64,000 nt of DNA, taken from assembly GCA_949293555.1 (NCBI GenBank), contig CASFDV010000003.1:257614-321613 (forward strand), written 5' to 3'. The stretch's first letter is position 1; every line of letters starts with the position of its first letter. The notes beneath the pieces are model-generated. The model did no database searches. It saw nothing but the letters and a program-made list of their open reading frames with translations, and was not told the DNA's origin. Made by a program: the position numbers and the translations under genes. Of the stretch, positions 14,078 to 22,578 are shown piece after piece. This DNA comes from an uncultured Bacillota bacterium. Its GTDB lineage: Bacteria > Bacillota_I > Bacilli_A > RFN20 > CAG-826.

Positions 14078-16681
14078 CTAGAGGAGCGAAAGCCGCCTCC
14101 GCGCTTCCGTCAGGAGCGCCTCGTTCTTGCGGAGCTTCTCCTCCTCGAGGGCGACCTTCTCCCGGGGGGCCTTGGCCCGGAAGCCGGGGTTCGTGAGCAT
14201 CTTCCTCCCGCGCTCGACCTCGGAAAGGAGGCGCCGCTCCTCCTCGAGTAGCCGCTCCTTCATGAGGGCGGGGTCGACGTCCTCCTCGATGAGGAGGGCG
14301 ACGTTCTTTCCCTGGAAGCGGAAGCTCATCGCCCCCGAGAGCTCGCCCCCGATCTCGGTCTTGTGGGCGAAGAGGAAGCGCCCGAGGAGCGAGGCGCACC
14401 CCTTGAAGGGCTCGCGGTCCATCCGGAGGAGCACCGGCGCGTTCGGGGCGAGCCCGAGGGAAAGCTTCCTCTCCCGGAGGCGCGGGAGCATCTCCGAGAG
14501 AAGCTCGAAGGAAGAAAGCCCGTAGGCGGAGCGCCACGGCTTCCCCTCCTTCCGGTAGACGGCGCGCTCCAGGCTCTCCTCCATGATGCTTTCCTTCGCG
14601 CCCGGGAGCGCGCGGTAGATCCGCTCGGTGAGGAAAGGGGCGAAGGGATGGAGGAGGATGAGGATCGCGCGGAGGAGGAAGAGGAGGGTGCTCCTCGCCC
14701 CCTTCGCCCCGTCCCCTCCTTCCTGGATCTCGACCTTGCTCCACTCGAGGTAGCGGGAGCAGAAGTCGTCGTAGACGAAGGAGCGGAGGAGCGCCCCGGC
14801 CTTCCCGAAGGCGTACTCATCCATGAGCCTCATGTAGCGGGCGTGGACGAGGGATAGCTTCGAGAGGATCCCCTTGTCGATCGGCGAGAGGAGGGCGAGG
14901 TCGATCGCCCCGGGGTCCTCCTCCCCGAGGACGCCTTCGAGGTAGCGGGCGCTGTTCCACACCTTGTTCAGGAAGTCCCGGGCGCCCCGGACCTTCTCCT
15001 CCTCGTAGCGGATGTCGAGCCCGGGGGCGGTGCCGTTGACGATGAAGAAGCGGAGGGCGTCGACCCCGTACTCCTCTATGACGTCCATCGGGTCGACCCC
15101 GTTCCCGAGGGACTTGGACATCTTCCTGCCCTCGCGGTCCCTGACGAGCCCGTGGATGACGACCTCGCGGAAGGGGCGCTCCCCGGTCGCGAGGAGCGAC
15201 TGGAAGATCATGCGGCTCACCCAGAAGAAGATGATGTCGTAGCCCGTGACGAGCACGGAGGTCGGGAAGTAGCGCCGGAAGTCCCCCGTCTCCTCGGGCC
15301 AGCCGAGGGTGACGAAGGGCCAGAGCCCGGAGCTGAACCAGGTGTCGAGGACGTCGGGGTCCTGGACGTAGCCGGAAAGGTCCCGCCCCTCCTCGGGGGA
15401 GACGAGCATGTCCTCGGGGTCCTCGATGTCCCCCTTGTACCACACCGGAATCCGGTGCCCCCACCAGAGCTGGCGCGAGAGGCACCAGTCGTGGCAGCCC
15501 TCCATCCAGCGGAGGAGCGTCTTCTCGAAGCGCGCCGGGCGGAAGCGGACCTTCCGCGCGGGGTCCTTCTGGTTCTCCTGGACCATCCGGGCGATCCCGT
15601 CCATCCGCAGGAACCACTGGCGCGAGAGCATCGGCTCGATCGTGGCGCCGCTCCGCTCGCTATGGCCGACCGCGTGGACGATGTCCTCGATCTTGACGAG
15701 GCGCCCCTCCTGCCGGATCCGCTCGACGAGGCGCTCCCGGCAAAGGAGGCGGTCCATCCCCGCGAACTCCCCGGCGAGCGCGTTCATCCTCCCGTCCCCT
15801 CCGAAGCACTGGGGCATCGGGAGATGGTATTTCCCGGCGAGGGCGAAGTCGTTCGGGTCGTGCGCGGGCGTGCACTTCATCGCCCCCGTCCCGAAGGAAG
15901 GATCGACGTAGTCGTCCTCCATGAGGGGCAGCCATTCCCCGTTGGCGGGGTTCCTGGCCTTCTTCCCCGCGAGCCCCGGGTACTTCCCGGGCGCGAGGAA
16001 GACGGCGACGTCGGCGAACATCGTCTCCGGGCGCGTGGTGGCGACGACCAGGGTCCCGCCCCCCTCCACCTCGTAGGAGAAGTAGTACATCTTCCCCTTT
16101 TCCTCCTCGTGGACGACCTCGATGTCGCTGAGGGCGGTCATGAGGACGGGGTCCCAGTTGATGATCTTCCTCCCGCGGTAGACGAGCCCCTTCTCGTAAA
16201 GGGAGCCGAACACCTTCTTCACCGCCTTCTGGACCGAAGGGTCGAGGGTGAAGCGCTCGCGCGAGTAGTCGAGCGAGAGCCCGAGCGCCTTCCACTGCCC
16301 GTGGATGAGGTGGGCGTGCTCTTCCTTCCATGCCCAGCAGCGCTTCAGGAAGCCTTCCCGCCCGAGCCCCTGCCGGGAGAGCCCTTCCTCGCGAAGGGCG
16401 GCCTCCACCTTGGCCTGGGTCGCGATCCCCGCGTGGTCCATCCCCGGGACCCAGAGGACGTCCTCGCCCTTGAGCCTATGGTAGCGCGACAATACGTCCA
16501 TCGGGACCGTGTCCATCGCGTGGCCGAGGTGCAGCTTCCCCGTCACGTTCGGCGGCGGGAGCACGAGGGAGAAAGGGACCCGCGGGTCCCCTTCCCCGCC
16601 GGCCTTGAAGTAGCCCTTGTCCCTCCACTCGTCGTAGAGGCCTTCCTCCACCTTCCTCGGGTCGTAGTGCTTCTCAAGCAT
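14078..16681 (-). CDS. valS: Valyl-tRNA synthetase
   Basis: 867 aa. The start MLEKHYDPRKVEEG follows an SD (GGGGAGGAT) and is the first ATG after the T-box terminator. Class I signatures: PNVTGKLHLGHAM (HIGH, about 44-56) and KMSKSLGN (about 520). The editing domain is present, as is the C-terminal coiled-coil arm (about 800-867). It charges tRNA-Val in the cytoplasm and is controlled by a T-box with a GTC specifier. Confidence 0.97.
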   Translation of the reverse strand: MLEKHYDPRKVEEGLYDEWRDKGYFKAGGEGDPRVPFSLVLPPPNVTGKLHLGHAMDTVPMDVLSRYHRLKGEDVLWVPGMDHAGIATQAKVEAALREEGLSRQGLGREGFLKRCWAWKEEHAHLIHGQWKALGLSLDYSRERFTLDPSVQKAVKKVFGSLYEKGLVYRGRKIINWDPVLMTALSDIEVVHEEEKGKMYYFSYEVEGGGTLVVATTRPETMFADVAVFLAPGKYPGLAGKKARNPANGEWLPLMEDDYVDPSFGTGAMKCTPAHDPNDFALAGKYHLPMPQCFGGDGRMNALAGEFAGMDRLLCRERLVERIRQEGRLVKIEDIVHAVGHSERSGATIEPMLSRQWFLRMDGIARMVQENQKDPARKVRFRPARFEKTLLRWMEGCHDWCLSRQLWWGHRIPVWYKGDIEDPEDMLVSPEEGRDLSGYVQDPDVLDTWFSSGLWPFVTLGWPEETGDFRRYFPTSVLVTGYDIIFFWVSRMIFQSLLATGERPFREVVIHGLVRDREGRKMSKSLGNGVDPMDVIEEYGVDALRFFIVNGTAPGLDIRYEEEKVRGARDFLNKVWNSARYLEGVLGEEDPGAIDLALLSPIDKGILSKLSLVHARYMRLMDEYAFGKAGALLRSFVYDDFCSRYLEWSKVEIQEGGDGAKGARSTLLFLLRAILILLHPFAPFLTERIYRALPGAKESIMEESLERAVYRKEGKPWRSAYGLSSFELLSEMLPRLRERKLSLGLAPNAPVLLRMDREPFKGCASLLGRFLFAHKTEIGGELSGAMSFRFQGKNVALLIEEDVDPALMKERLLEEERRLLSEVERGRKMLTNPGFRAKAPREKVALEEEKLRKNEALLTEARRRLSLL

Positions 16682-16689
16682 ATGGATCC

Positions 16690-16908
16690 TCCCCCGGGAA
16701 CGAAAAAGTCCCCGCCATGGGGACGCCAGGAGGCGCGGTACCACCCCACTTCCGCCTCCCTTGGGGAGACGGCGCTCTCCGGGTTCCCGTCCCGGCCGGG
16801 GAAGCCTTGCTCTGGGAAGCGACTTCCCCGCCCCTGCCGCCGCGCTTCCACCCTCCGCGGCTCTCTATCGGCAGTCTCTCGGGGTCCCTCTTCCCGGGCT
16901 TTCCGGGG
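16690..16908 (-). promoter_or_regulatory. T-box riboswitch upstream of valS
   Basis: Read on the minus strand: Stem I AGAGAG element with a GGTG-type loop, a GTC (Val) specifier at 16821-16823 in the usual context before GCTT, and the T-box sequence GGGGTGGTACCGCG (16734-16747). A terminator stem GTCCCC/GGGGAC plus T5 follows (16703-16724). Uncharged tRNA-Val should favour antitermination. Confidence 0.92.
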
Positions 16909-16911
16909 CGG

Positions 16912-16940
16912 ATTATAGGGCAAGCCTAGGGAAGATTGAA
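16912..16940 (-). promoter_or_regulatory. valS promoter
   Basis: -35 TTCAAT (16935-16940), 17-bp spacer, -10 TATAAT (16912-16917). The -35 lies in the last codons of the upstream phosphodiesterase gene. Confidence 0.75.
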
Positions 16941-18059
16941 GGCGCTCAGGGATATTTCCCGCTCCTCCTCCCGGATCCCCGCGTGGTGGCCCTTCATCGT
17001 GCCGCCCTCCGGGTCCCACCGGGAGGAATATAGGGCCGTGCTCCCCTTCGCCAGGGCGACGTATTCCCCGATGGAGCCCCGGAGATAGGGCCCCTCGGGG
17101 CCGAAGAGGGGGAGCGCCTCCTCTTTCCCAAGAAGGAGGAAGTCCTCCCCGAACGCCTTGAGGAACGTCTCGCGGAACTCCCCTTCCCTCCCTTCCTTCA
17201 GGTGGAAGCTCAGGAAGCGCGCGTCAAGGGTAGGCGGGCAGCGGAAAGTCTCCTCGAGCCCCGGGACCTTCGAGAGGTCCTCCCACCGGACGTCGAGCTG
17301 CCCGTGGTCGCTGAGGACGAGGAAAAGATAGGAGGGGTTCTCCCGGACGAGCCGCGCGACCCCGGAGGCGATCTCCTCGATGAGGAGGGACACCTCCTTC
17401 GCGCCCGTCCCCCGCCCGTGCATCGTCCCGTCGGGCTCGGTCGAGTAGACGTAGAGGAAGTCCGGCCCCTCTTCCTGGAGGAGGGAGGACGCCTTCCTGA
17501 GGAGCGCGCCCGGGGAAAGGGGCTCCTGCTCCCCCTTCCTCGCCCCGTCCCAGGGGTAGAGGGACATGGCCCTATGGCCATGCTCCTCAAAGATCTCGAG
17601 GATGCTCCTGGTGGGGCGGAGCCGCCGCATCGCGTCCTTCTTTCCCTCGGGGAGGGGCCTCTTCCCGGGGACGAGGCGGTCGGTGAAGGGCTCGAGGGCC
17701 TCCCCGAGCTCGGGGAGATACACCGTCCAGCCGAGCCACCCCGTCTCTCCCGGGAACTTCCCCGTGAGGAGGGAGGTGGTCGCCGCGACCGTCGTCGAGG
17801 GGAGGACGGAAAGAAGGGAGGCGAGCCCGTGCTCGAGGAAGAAGAGCCCCGCGGGATGCTTCCTGAGGATCGCCGTCCCCATTCCGTCGAAAAGGAGGAG
17901 GGCGACCTTCCGCCCCGGGGAAAGGATTCCGTCGAGCTCCGGGAGCGTCCCGTGGAAAGGCGCCCCGCCGAAGTGGCGGACGAGCGAGTTCGCGACGGCC
18001 ACGGGCGTCTTCCCGAGCCCCGGGAGCAGCGGCACGCCCTTCATCTTCTTCCGATCCAT
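16926..18059 (-). CDS. Alkaline-phosphatase-superfamily phosphodiesterase/nucleotide pyrophosphatase
   Basis: 377 aa from the ATG at 18059. Metal and nucleophile motifs of type I phosphodiesterases are visible: LLFDGMG (Asp), PSTTVAATTSLLTG (Thr nucleophile), STEPDGTMHGRGT (Asp/His), VLSDHGQLDV (Asp-His) and a late GHHAG (His). No signal peptide, so it is likely cytoplasmic. Substrate unknown. The start has no SD but a -10 TATCAT (18068-18073) lies 8 bp upstream, suggesting a leaderless mRNA; ATG at 18044 is an alternative. Confidence 0.8.
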   Translation of the reverse strand: MDRKKMKGVPLLPGLGKTPVAVANSLVRHFGGAPFHGTLPELDGILSPGRKVALLLFDGMGTAILRKHPAGLFFLEHGLASLLSVLPSTTVAATTSLLTGKFPGETGWLGWTVYLPELGEALEPFTDRLVPGKRPLPEGKKDAMRRLRPTRSILEIFEEHGHRAMSLYPWDGARKGEQEPLSPGALLRKASSLLQEEGPDFLYVYSTEPDGTMHGRGTGAKEVSLLIEEIASGVARLVRENPSYLFLVLSDHGQLDVRWEDLSKVPGLEETFRCPPTLDARFLSFHLKEGREGEFRETFLKAFGEDFLLLGKEEALPLFGPEGPYLRGSIGEYVALAKGSTALYSSRWDPEGGTMKGHHAGIREEEREISLSAFNLP

Positions 18060-18099
18060 AGCGGGCGATGATAGCGCTTTCCCCTGCCCGCGACCAGCC

Positions 18100-18672
18100 C
18101 TACTTCGAGGGCGGGGAAAGAAGGCGGGCGACGAGCGCCCTTCCCTCCCCCGCCCCCTGGGAAAGCCCGGTGAGGGCGAAGGGGAGCCCGAGGGAGGAGG
18201 CGAGGGCCCTCGCCCTTGCCTTCTCCTCCTGCCGCGCCTTATCCGCCTTCCGGAAGGCGAGGGCGATAGGGATCCCCGATTCCCCAAGAAGCGCGAGCAT
18301 GTCCTCGTCCTCGCTCGTCAAAAGGCGCCTGATGTCGAGGACGAGGATGGCCCCCGCGATCCGCCCGGAGCGGAGGTAGGGCTCCATGAGGAGGGAGAAC
18401 TCCTCGTCCTTCCTCCCCCCGCCCCCCTGGTAGCCGTACCCCGGGGTATCCACCAGGTAGGTCCTATCAGGCAGGAGGTAGTAGTTGAGCGCCTCCGTCT
18501 TCCCGGGGCGCTTCGCGCTAAAGGCGAGCTTCCGTCCGAAAAGGAGGTTCAGGAAGCTGCTCTTCCCCGCGTTGCTCCGCCCGAAGAGGGCGATCTCGGC
18601 CTTCCCTATCGGAGGAAGGGGGGCGCCCTTGGGCGCGGAGAGGAGGAAGCTTGCCTTCTTGAAGTCGATCAT
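18100..18672 (-). CDS. ysxC: Ribosome biogenesis GTPase YsxC/EngB
   Basis: 190 aa. G1 GRSNAGKSS (about 31-39), G3 DTPGYGY, and a slightly unusual G4 RKADKA in place of TKADK. It supports 50S subunit assembly. The lon-ysxC neighbourhood is as in Bacillus. There is no SD: the -10 TATACT (18679-18684) ends 6 bp before the ATG, just downstream of the lon terminator, so expression is probably from its own leaderless transcript. Confidence 0.95.
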   Translation of the reverse strand: MIDFKKASFLLSAPKGAPLPPIGKAEIALFGRSNAGKSSFLNLLFGRKLAFSAKRPGKTEALNYYLLPDRTYLVDTPGYGYQGGGGRKDEEFSLLMEPYLRSGRIAGAILVLDIRRLLTSEDEDMLALLGESGIPIALAFRKADKARQEEKARARALASSLGLPFALTGLSQGAGEGRALVARLLSPPSK

Positions 18673-18687
18673 GGGGGAAGTATACGG

Positions 18688-18712
18688 AAAAGAGGGGGCC
18701 CTTGTCCCCCTC
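18688..18712 (-). terminator. Terminator after lon
   Basis: Stem GAGGGGG/CCCCCTC followed by TTTT on the minus strand, directly after the lon stop and overlapping the upstream part of the ysxC promoter region. Confidence 0.85.
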
Positions 18713-18726
18713 TCCTGAGGCGCCTC

Positions 18727-21072
18727 CTAGGCGTCCTGGCCCGGGAGGAGCGCCCGCTTGAGCGCGTCGTCGACGTTCTTCATGAAGAGGATCTCCATCC
18801 CCTCGCGGACCTCCTTGGGAAGCTCCTGGACGTCCTTCCTATTCCCCTCGGGGACGAGGATCGTGCGGATGCCGCTCCGGAGGGCGGCCAGGGACTTCTC
18901 GCGGAGCCCGCCGATCGGGAGGGCGTTCCCGCGGAGGGTGACCTCGCCGGTCATCGCGACGTTGTTGTCCACGGGGCGGTGCGAGAGCGAGCTGATGATC
19001 GCGGTGGTGATCGCGACCCCCGCGCTCGGCCCGTCCTTCGGGACGGCGCCCTCGGGGACGTGGATGTGGATGTCGATCGAGGCGAAGAGGTCGGGGTCGA
19101 TCCCGTAGCGCACCGCGTTCGCCCGGACGTAGTCGAGGGCGATCGAGCAGCTCTCCTTCATCACCTCGCCGAGCTTCCCGGTGATGACGAGGGCGCCCTT
19201 CCCCTTCGAGTAGTTGACCTCGATGGGGAGGATGTCCCCGCCGTACTGGGTGTAGGCAAGGCCTGTGACGAGGCCGACCTGGGGCTCCTTCTCCTTCTTC
19301 TGGTCCTCGAAGACGGGGACGCCGAGATAGAGGCGGACCTTCTCCTTGTTGATCCGGACGGGCGCCTTCTCCTTCCCTTCCAGGAGGTCGACCACGGCCT
19401 TCCGGCAGATGGTCGCGATAAGGCGCTCCAGCTCGCGGACGCCGGCCTCCCGCGTGTAGCTCTCGATGATCTCGGGGACGCTCTCCTCCTCGAAGAGGAT
19501 CTCCTCCTCCTTGAGGCCGTTCTGCTCCATCTGCTTCTTGATGAGGAAGCGGAGGGCGATCTGGACCTTCTCGGGCTCGGTGTAGCTCGGGACCTCGATG
19601 AGCTCGAGGCGGTCGCGGAGCGGCTCCGGGACGTTCTCGAGGTAGTTCGCGGTGGCGATGAAAAGGACGTGGCTCAGGTCGTAGGGCTCCTCGAGGTAGT
19701 TGTCGTTGAAGGCGAAGTTCTGCTCAGGGTCGAGCACCTCGAGGAGGGCGCTCGAGCAGTCCCCCTTGTAGGAGCTCTGCCCCACCTTGTCGATCTCGTC
19801 GAGGAGGAAGACGGGGTTCCTCGTCCCCGCGCGGAGCATCCCCTGGATGATCCTCCCGGGGAGGGCGCCGACGTAGGTCCGCCGGTGCCCGCGGATCTCG
19901 GCCTCGTCGGAGACGCCGCCGAGGGAAGCCTTGCAGAACTTCCGCCCCAGGGCCCGGGCGATCGAGCGCCCGAGCGAGGTCTTCCCGCAGCCCGGGGGGC
20001 CGTAGAAGCAAAGGATCGGGGCCTTGAGGGAGCCGGTCTTGCTCTTCACCGCGAGGTACTCGAGGATCCGCTTCTTCACCTTGTCGAGGCCGAAGTGGTC
20101 CTCGTCGAGGATCTCGCGGACCTTGCCGATGTCGTCCACGTCCTCCGTCTCCTCGTGCCAGGGCACCCGGAGGAGGGTGTCGAGGTAGTTGAGGATGAGC
20201 GAGGCCTCGAGGCTGTTCTCGGGCATCCCGCGGTAGCGCTGGAGCTCCTTCCTCGCCTTGGCCTTGACCGCCTCGGGGAAAGGCTCCTTCTCGAGGCGCT
20301 CCTCGATGCGGGAGACGCCCGAGGCGTCCTCCCCGTCCTCGCCGAGCTCCTGGCGGATCGCCCGCATCTTCTCGCGGAGGTAGTACTCCTTCTGCGACTG
20401 CTCGGCGCTCTGGCGGACGCGCTCGTCGATCTCGCGGTCGACCTTCCTCGCCGTCTGGCGGGCCTCGAAGGCTTCCTCGAGGATCTTCGCCCGGACGCGG
20501 GGGTCGGGCTCCCCGAGGAGGCGGATCTTCGCCTCCGTCGGGAGGCGGAGGGGGTTGGGCAATATGTCGAGGACAGCCTCGGCGCTCCTGCCGTCGAGCC
20601 TCGGGGCCGCGGTGGTGCGGAGGGCGGCCATCGCCTCGGGGTCCTTCCCCGCGAGGCGGTAGACGGAAGCGATGATCTCGTTGTTCTCCTCCGGGGTCAG
20701 GGGGATCTCGGGGAGGGGGGAGGCCTTCGCCTTCCAGCACTCCTCGCCCTTCTCCATGGAAAGGAGGCGCATCCTCCGGAGCCCGCGGATCGTGAGGTTG
20801 AGGACGTTCCCCTTCTTCTCGCTCACGAGGATGCGGCAGAGGGTGCAGAAGGGATGGACGGAGTCCTCCTTCACTTCCTCCTCCTCGCTATCCTTCTGGG
20901 TGGCGACGAGGATGAGGGAGTTCGTCTCCTGGACGGCCTTCTCGGCGGCGATGCGCGAGAAGGGCCGGGCCGCGGCGACGTTGCAGCGGTTCTCCGGGAA
21001 GACGACGAGCTCCCGGGCGACGAGGAGGGGGAGGTAGGTCCCCTCCGAAAGTTCGATGGCGTTCTCTTCCAT
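18727..21072 (-). CDS. lon: ATP-dependent protease Lon
   Basis: 781 aa from MEENAIELSEG, chosen for its SD (AAAGGAGA) and because the in-frame ATG further upstream lies ahead of the promoter -10 box. LonN substrate domain (about 10-205), coiled-coil linker, AAA+ module with Walker A FYGPPGCGKTS (about 360) and Walker B FLLDEID, then the Ser-Lys protease domain: KDGPSAGVAI (Ser) and a downstream Lys in GGLREK. It degrades damaged proteins. A CIRCE-like operator overlaps its promoter. Confidence 0.97.
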   Translation of the reverse strand: MEENAIELSEGTYLPLLVARELVVFPENRCNVAAARPFSRIAAEKAVQETNSLILVATQKDSEEEEVKEDSVHPFCTLCRILVSEKKGNVLNLTIRGLRRMRLLSMEKGEECWKAKASPLPEIPLTPEENNEIIASVYRLAGKDPEAMAALRTTAAPRLDGRSAEAVLDILPNPLRLPTEAKIRLLGEPDPRVRAKILEEAFEARQTARKVDREIDERVRQSAEQSQKEYYLREKMRAIRQELGEDGEDASGVSRIEERLEKEPFPEAVKAKARKELQRYRGMPENSLEASLILNYLDTLLRVPWHEETEDVDDIGKVREILDEDHFGLDKVKKRILEYLAVKSKTGSLKAPILCFYGPPGCGKTSLGRSIARALGRKFCKASLGGVSDEAEIRGHRRTYVGALPGRIIQGMLRAGTRNPVFLLDEIDKVGQSSYKGDCSSALLEVLDPEQNFAFNDNYLEEPYDLSHVLFIATANYLENVPEPLRDRLELIEVPSYTEPEKVQIALRFLIKKQMEQNGLKEEEILFEEESVPEIIESYTREAGVRELERLIATICRKAVVDLLEGKEKAPVRINKEKVRLYLGVPVFEDQKKEKEPQVGLVTGLAYTQYGGDILPIEVNYSKGKGALVITGKLGEVMKESCSIALDYVRANAVRYGIDPDLFASIDIHIHVPEGAVPKDGPSAGVAITTAIISSLSHRPVDNNVAMTGEVTLRGNALPIGGLREKSLAALRSGIRTILVPEGNRKDVQELPKEVREGMEILFMKNVDDALKRALLPGQDA

Positions 21073-21109
21073 GGTCTCCTTTCCGGGCGGTGCCCTCGGG
21101 ACTCGTTGC

Positions 21110-21137
21110 ATTATAGGATGCCCTTTAGCAGAGTCAA
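21110..21137 (-). promoter_or_regulatory. lon promoter
   Basis: -35 TTGACT (21132-21137), 16-bp spacer, -10 TATAAT (21110-21115) on the minus strand. The -35 lies inside the CIRCE-like element. Confidence 0.85.
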
Positions 21138-21151
21138 CGTGCATCTGCTAA
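21125..21151. promoter_or_regulatory. CIRCE-like HrcA operator at lon
   Basis: A 27-bp dyad with 9-9-9 geometry, arms TTAGCAGAT and CTCTGCTAA on the minus strand. CIRCE consensus is TTAGCACTC-N9-GAGTGCTAA: outer six bases of each arm match, the inner three diverge. HrcA/CIRCE control of lon is known in mycoplasmas, so heat-shock repression is a reasonable inference. Confidence 0.7.
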
Positions 21152-21159
21152 AAGGAAGG

Positions 21160-21182
21160 AAAAGGGGAGGCGACGCCTCCCC
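21160..21182 (-). terminator. Terminator after tig
   Basis: 8-bp stem GGGGAGGC/GCCTCCCC, 3-base loop, then TTTTCC on the minus strand. Nearly identical stem to the rpmA terminator. Confidence 0.85.
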
Positions 21183-21198
21183 TCGGGACTTCCCTTCC

Positions 21199-22491
21199 CT
21201 ACTTCGCGAGGGAGCGGAGCCAGGCCTTCGCCTTCTCCTCGAGGAGGCGCCTCTCGTAGGAGCGCTTGTCGCGGAGGACGATCTCGCGGACCCGCTCCTC
21301 GTCGATCCCGTACTGCTCGCCCATGCGCTTGATCTCGGAAGAAAGCTCCTCCTCGCTCACGGCGAGGGCCTTCTCCTTGATGATGGCCTCGACAAGGAGG
21401 GCGTGCCGGAGCGCCTTCTCGTCCTGGTCGCGGAGCGACTTCAGGAGGTCCTCCTCCTTCTGGCCGGTGATCTCAAGGTACTGCTCGAGGGTGAGCCCGT
21501 TGCCCTCGACCTGCTTCTTGAACCTCTCCTGGCTTTCCTTGGCCTGGCGGTCGAGGATCTCGGGGTCGATGAGGAACTCGCTCTTCTGGCAGGCTTCCTC
21601 GATGAGAGCGTCCTCGAAGCGCTCCTTGGCGGCCCTTTCCTTCTCGCGGAGGAGGTCGGCGCGGCACTTCTCCCTGAGGGAAGAGACGCTCTCGACGTCC
21701 TTGATGCCGAGCTCCTTCACCGCCTCGTCCTCGAGGGCGGGGATCTCCTTCTCCTTCACCTCGAGCACGTGGACATGGAAGGTGGCCTCCTTCCCGGCGA
21801 GGTCCTTCACGTAGGTGGTCGGGAAGGTGACCTTGACGTCCTTCTCCTCGCCCGCCTTGAGGCCGACGCAGCCCTCCTCGAAGCCGGGGACGAACTGATG
21901 GGAGCCGAGCTCGAGGGAGAAGCCCTCGGCGGCGCCCCCTTCAAACTCCTTGAGGTTCCCCTCCTCGTCGGGAAGGAATCCCTTGAAGTCCATGACGAGG
22001 GTGTCCCCCATCCTGCTCTCGCGCTCGACGGGCACGAGGTCGGCGTTCTCCTCGAGGTGGCGCTTCACCCTGGCCTCGACCTCCTCCTCCGTCACGGAGG
22101 GGGCCTCCTCCTTCGCCTCGAGCCTCTCGATCGCCCCGAGGGCGCAGGTCGGGACGAGCACCATCTCGTAGACGAGGGTGAGGTCGCTGTCGCTCAGCTT
22201 CGTGACGCTCACGGAGGGGCTATAGGCCGGGCGGAGCTCTTCCTTCTGGAGCACCTCGCGGAAGAGGGGGTCGAGGAGGGAGTCGATGGCCTCGTTCATG
22301 ACCTTCATGCCGTCGAGGTGGCGGCGGGCCAGCGCGATGGGGGCCTCGCCCTTGCGGAAGCCCTTGAGGGTGAGCTGGGAGGCGAGCTTCCTCTCGCTCT
22401 TGGCGATGCTCTCCTTCCAGAGGGCGGGGTCGGCTTCGACGGTCGCCTTGACCTTGGTCAGGCCGATCTTCTCGATGGTGATGGTGTTCAT
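21199..22491 (-). CDS. tig: Trigger factor
   Basis: 430 aa, normal length. N-terminal ribosome-binding domain with a GFRKGEAPIALARR signature (about 44-57), a PPIase domain (GDTLVMDFKGF, about 158-168, and GSHQFVPGFEEGCVG), then the helical chaperone domain. It folds nascent chains. tig is followed directly by lon; clpX, which lies between them in Bacillus, is absent. The start lies just after a hairpin (GCGCCC/GGGCGC) and a T/C-rich tract with SD AGAAGGA. Confidence 0.96.
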   Translation of the reverse strand: MNTITIEKIGLTKVKATVEADPALWKESIAKSERKLASQLTLKGFRKGEAPIALARRHLDGMKVMNEAIDSLLDPLFREVLQKEELRPAYSPSVSVTKLSDSDLTLVYEMVLVPTCALGAIERLEAKEEAPSVTEEEVEARVKRHLEENADLVPVERESRMGDTLVMDFKGFLPDEEGNLKEFEGGAAEGFSLELGSHQFVPGFEEGCVGLKAGEEKDVKVTFPTTYVKDLAGKEATFHVHVLEVKEKEIPALEDEAVKELGIKDVESVSSLREKCRADLLREKERAAKERFEDALIEEACQKSEFLIDPEILDRQAKESQERFKKQVEGNGLTLEQYLEITGQKEEDLLKSLRDQDEKALRHALLVEAIIKEKALAVSEEELSSEIKRMGEQYGIDEERVREIVLRDKRSYERRLLEEKAKAWLRSLAK

Positions 22492-22578
22492 GCGGATTCC
22501 TTCTTTTTTCTTCTTTGAAAGCGCCCCCAGGGGCAGCGGGCGCCATTCTACTCTTTTTCGCTGGGGATTGGGGAATTC

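Noticed and set aside
16682-16744. Upstream in-frame start for valS
   Set aside because: It lies inside the T-box antiterminator/terminator sequence; the ATG at 16681 has the SD and family-typical N-terminus.
17566-22518. 1650-codon plus-strand ORF across phosphodiesterase, ysxC, lon and tig
   Set aside because: It crosses four well-supported minus-strand genes, terminators and promoters, and has no recognisable domain.
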